Source: Phoronis ovalis (taxonomy: Eukaryota; Phoronida; Phoronidae). From it: 19,651 nucleotides of DNA. Below, one piece after another: positions 18,910 to 19,651 of this stretch. The notes below the pieces were generated by a model. The model searched no databases and was not told the origin of the DNA. It worked only from the letters and a program-made list of their open reading frames with translations. Within the stretch, counting starts at the first letter, position 1. Each line of letters opens with the position of its first letter. The stretch spans positions 1 to 19,651 of the forward strand of contig JAOXYB010015232.1 of the NCBI GenBank assembly GCA_028565635.1, read 5' to 3'. The position numbers and the translations under genes were made by a program.

Positions 18910-19651
18910 GTAAGTTTTTTTCAACATGTCGAAAACCTATTCAGGAAAAGTTATTCACACTTTACACTTTGAGTCAATAATAGACTAATAACAGTATAAT
19001 ATTTGAAAAGGTATTAACTTAAGGATTATGAAAAATGACTTTACTTATCTATCACATGATAATGTAATCAGTAATTAAAGGTCCAATTTTGGGTAAAAAC
19101 ATTTGTTTTTCAAAACGCAATATTCAAAAAAAATATACAAAAAAATATACATCTATTTCCCCTGCAGAAACTAAAGCTAAAATTTGACCAAAATCAACTT
19201 TTAACTAGGAACTCTGATATGTTATCTTAGATTTTTAAAAATTTTTTTAGTTCTTAAATAATGTGTTTCTAAAGATACATAACAGATAAATAAACTTAAA
19301 GGATTTTTCATAAAGTTAATACCTTTTTCCAAATGTATGCTTTTATTAGGCAAGTCTGTTTTCAATAAATTGCCCAAATTTGACTCAAACCTTAAATTCA
19401 ACAAAAGGAATTCATATTACAGCTTAATATTACTTCAATTTTAAGGTCTAAATCAAGTTTTAGTGTAAAAAGTTCTGCAACAACCTAGTAACTAGCACTT
19501 GTAGTGCCCAAGTTTCTGTATTTTGTTATGTTCGCATCCGCTGATCACCTGACCTTAGGTGCGGTCATGGTATCTTTATTGCTGTTTATCCTATCTATAG
19601 GATACCCAGCATTGGTATCGTCTTTGGCGGGATAATTTTCAATATTGTTTA
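18910..19651. other. Methyltransferase gene intron 4 (open at right edge)
   Basis: No exon is seen. The last 110 bp are less AT-rich and hold two short palindromes, CACCT-n6-AGGTG (19546-19561) and TATCCTAT-CT-ATAGGATA (19587-19604), perhaps the start of another repeat. Confidence 0.5.

Noticed and set aside
1-19651. CRISPR arrays, bacterial operons or terminators
   Set aside because: Spliced genes with conserved metazoan proteins show this is animal nuclear DNA. The repeats are simple, inverted or degenerate tandem, not regularly spaced with unique spacers.

Overview
The window is AT-rich animal nuclear DNA: short GT-AG exons in long AT-rich introns, with simple repeats, small inverted-repeat elements and non-LTR retrotransposon scraps. 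The SEC11 signal peptidase subunit is metazoan in sequence. The OvoA-type (ovothiol pathway) methyltransferase domain and the repeat style suggest a marine invertebrate, most likely a lophotrochozoan such as a bivalve mollusc. The phylum is inference.

Layout from left to right. (1) About 1-4033: the 5' end of an unrecognised minus-strand gene, with two coding exons (4018-4033 and 750-928) joined by a GC-AG intron; the gene runs off the left edge. A poly-G-ended repeat (2034-2485) lies in its intron. (2) 4034-4459: a compact head-to-head promoter carrying a perfect GTCACGTGAC E-box. (3) 4460-9644: a complete six-exon SEC11 gene on the plus strand (182 aa, catalytic Ser59/His99/Asp125), with a poly(A) signal at 10026. 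Its first intron holds a LINE 3' remnant and a perfect 17-bp-arm hairpin. Its last intron holds a plausible alternative terminal exon. (4) 10045-10976: three minus-strand exon-like islands, unassigned and weakly supported. (5) 11942 to the right edge: the first four coding exons (165 codons, phase 0) of a gene joining a 19-residue hydrophobic helix to an OvoA-type SAM-dependent methyltransferase domain; the gene continues past the window. Its 5.2-kb first intron is full of repeats: a long foldback element, an element nested inside it with an 8-bp target-site duplication, a LINE reverse-transcriptase fragment, and two more approximately 400-bp elements.

The two clear genes are probably not functionally linked. 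SEC11 acts in the endoplasmic reticulum membrane to remove signal peptides. The methyltransferase looks membrane-anchored with its catalytic domain facing the cytosol. The best candidates for something new are the stand-alone, membrane-anchored OvoA-type methyltransferase and the family of approximately 410-450-bp elements with C/G-run ends and internal degenerate tandem units.
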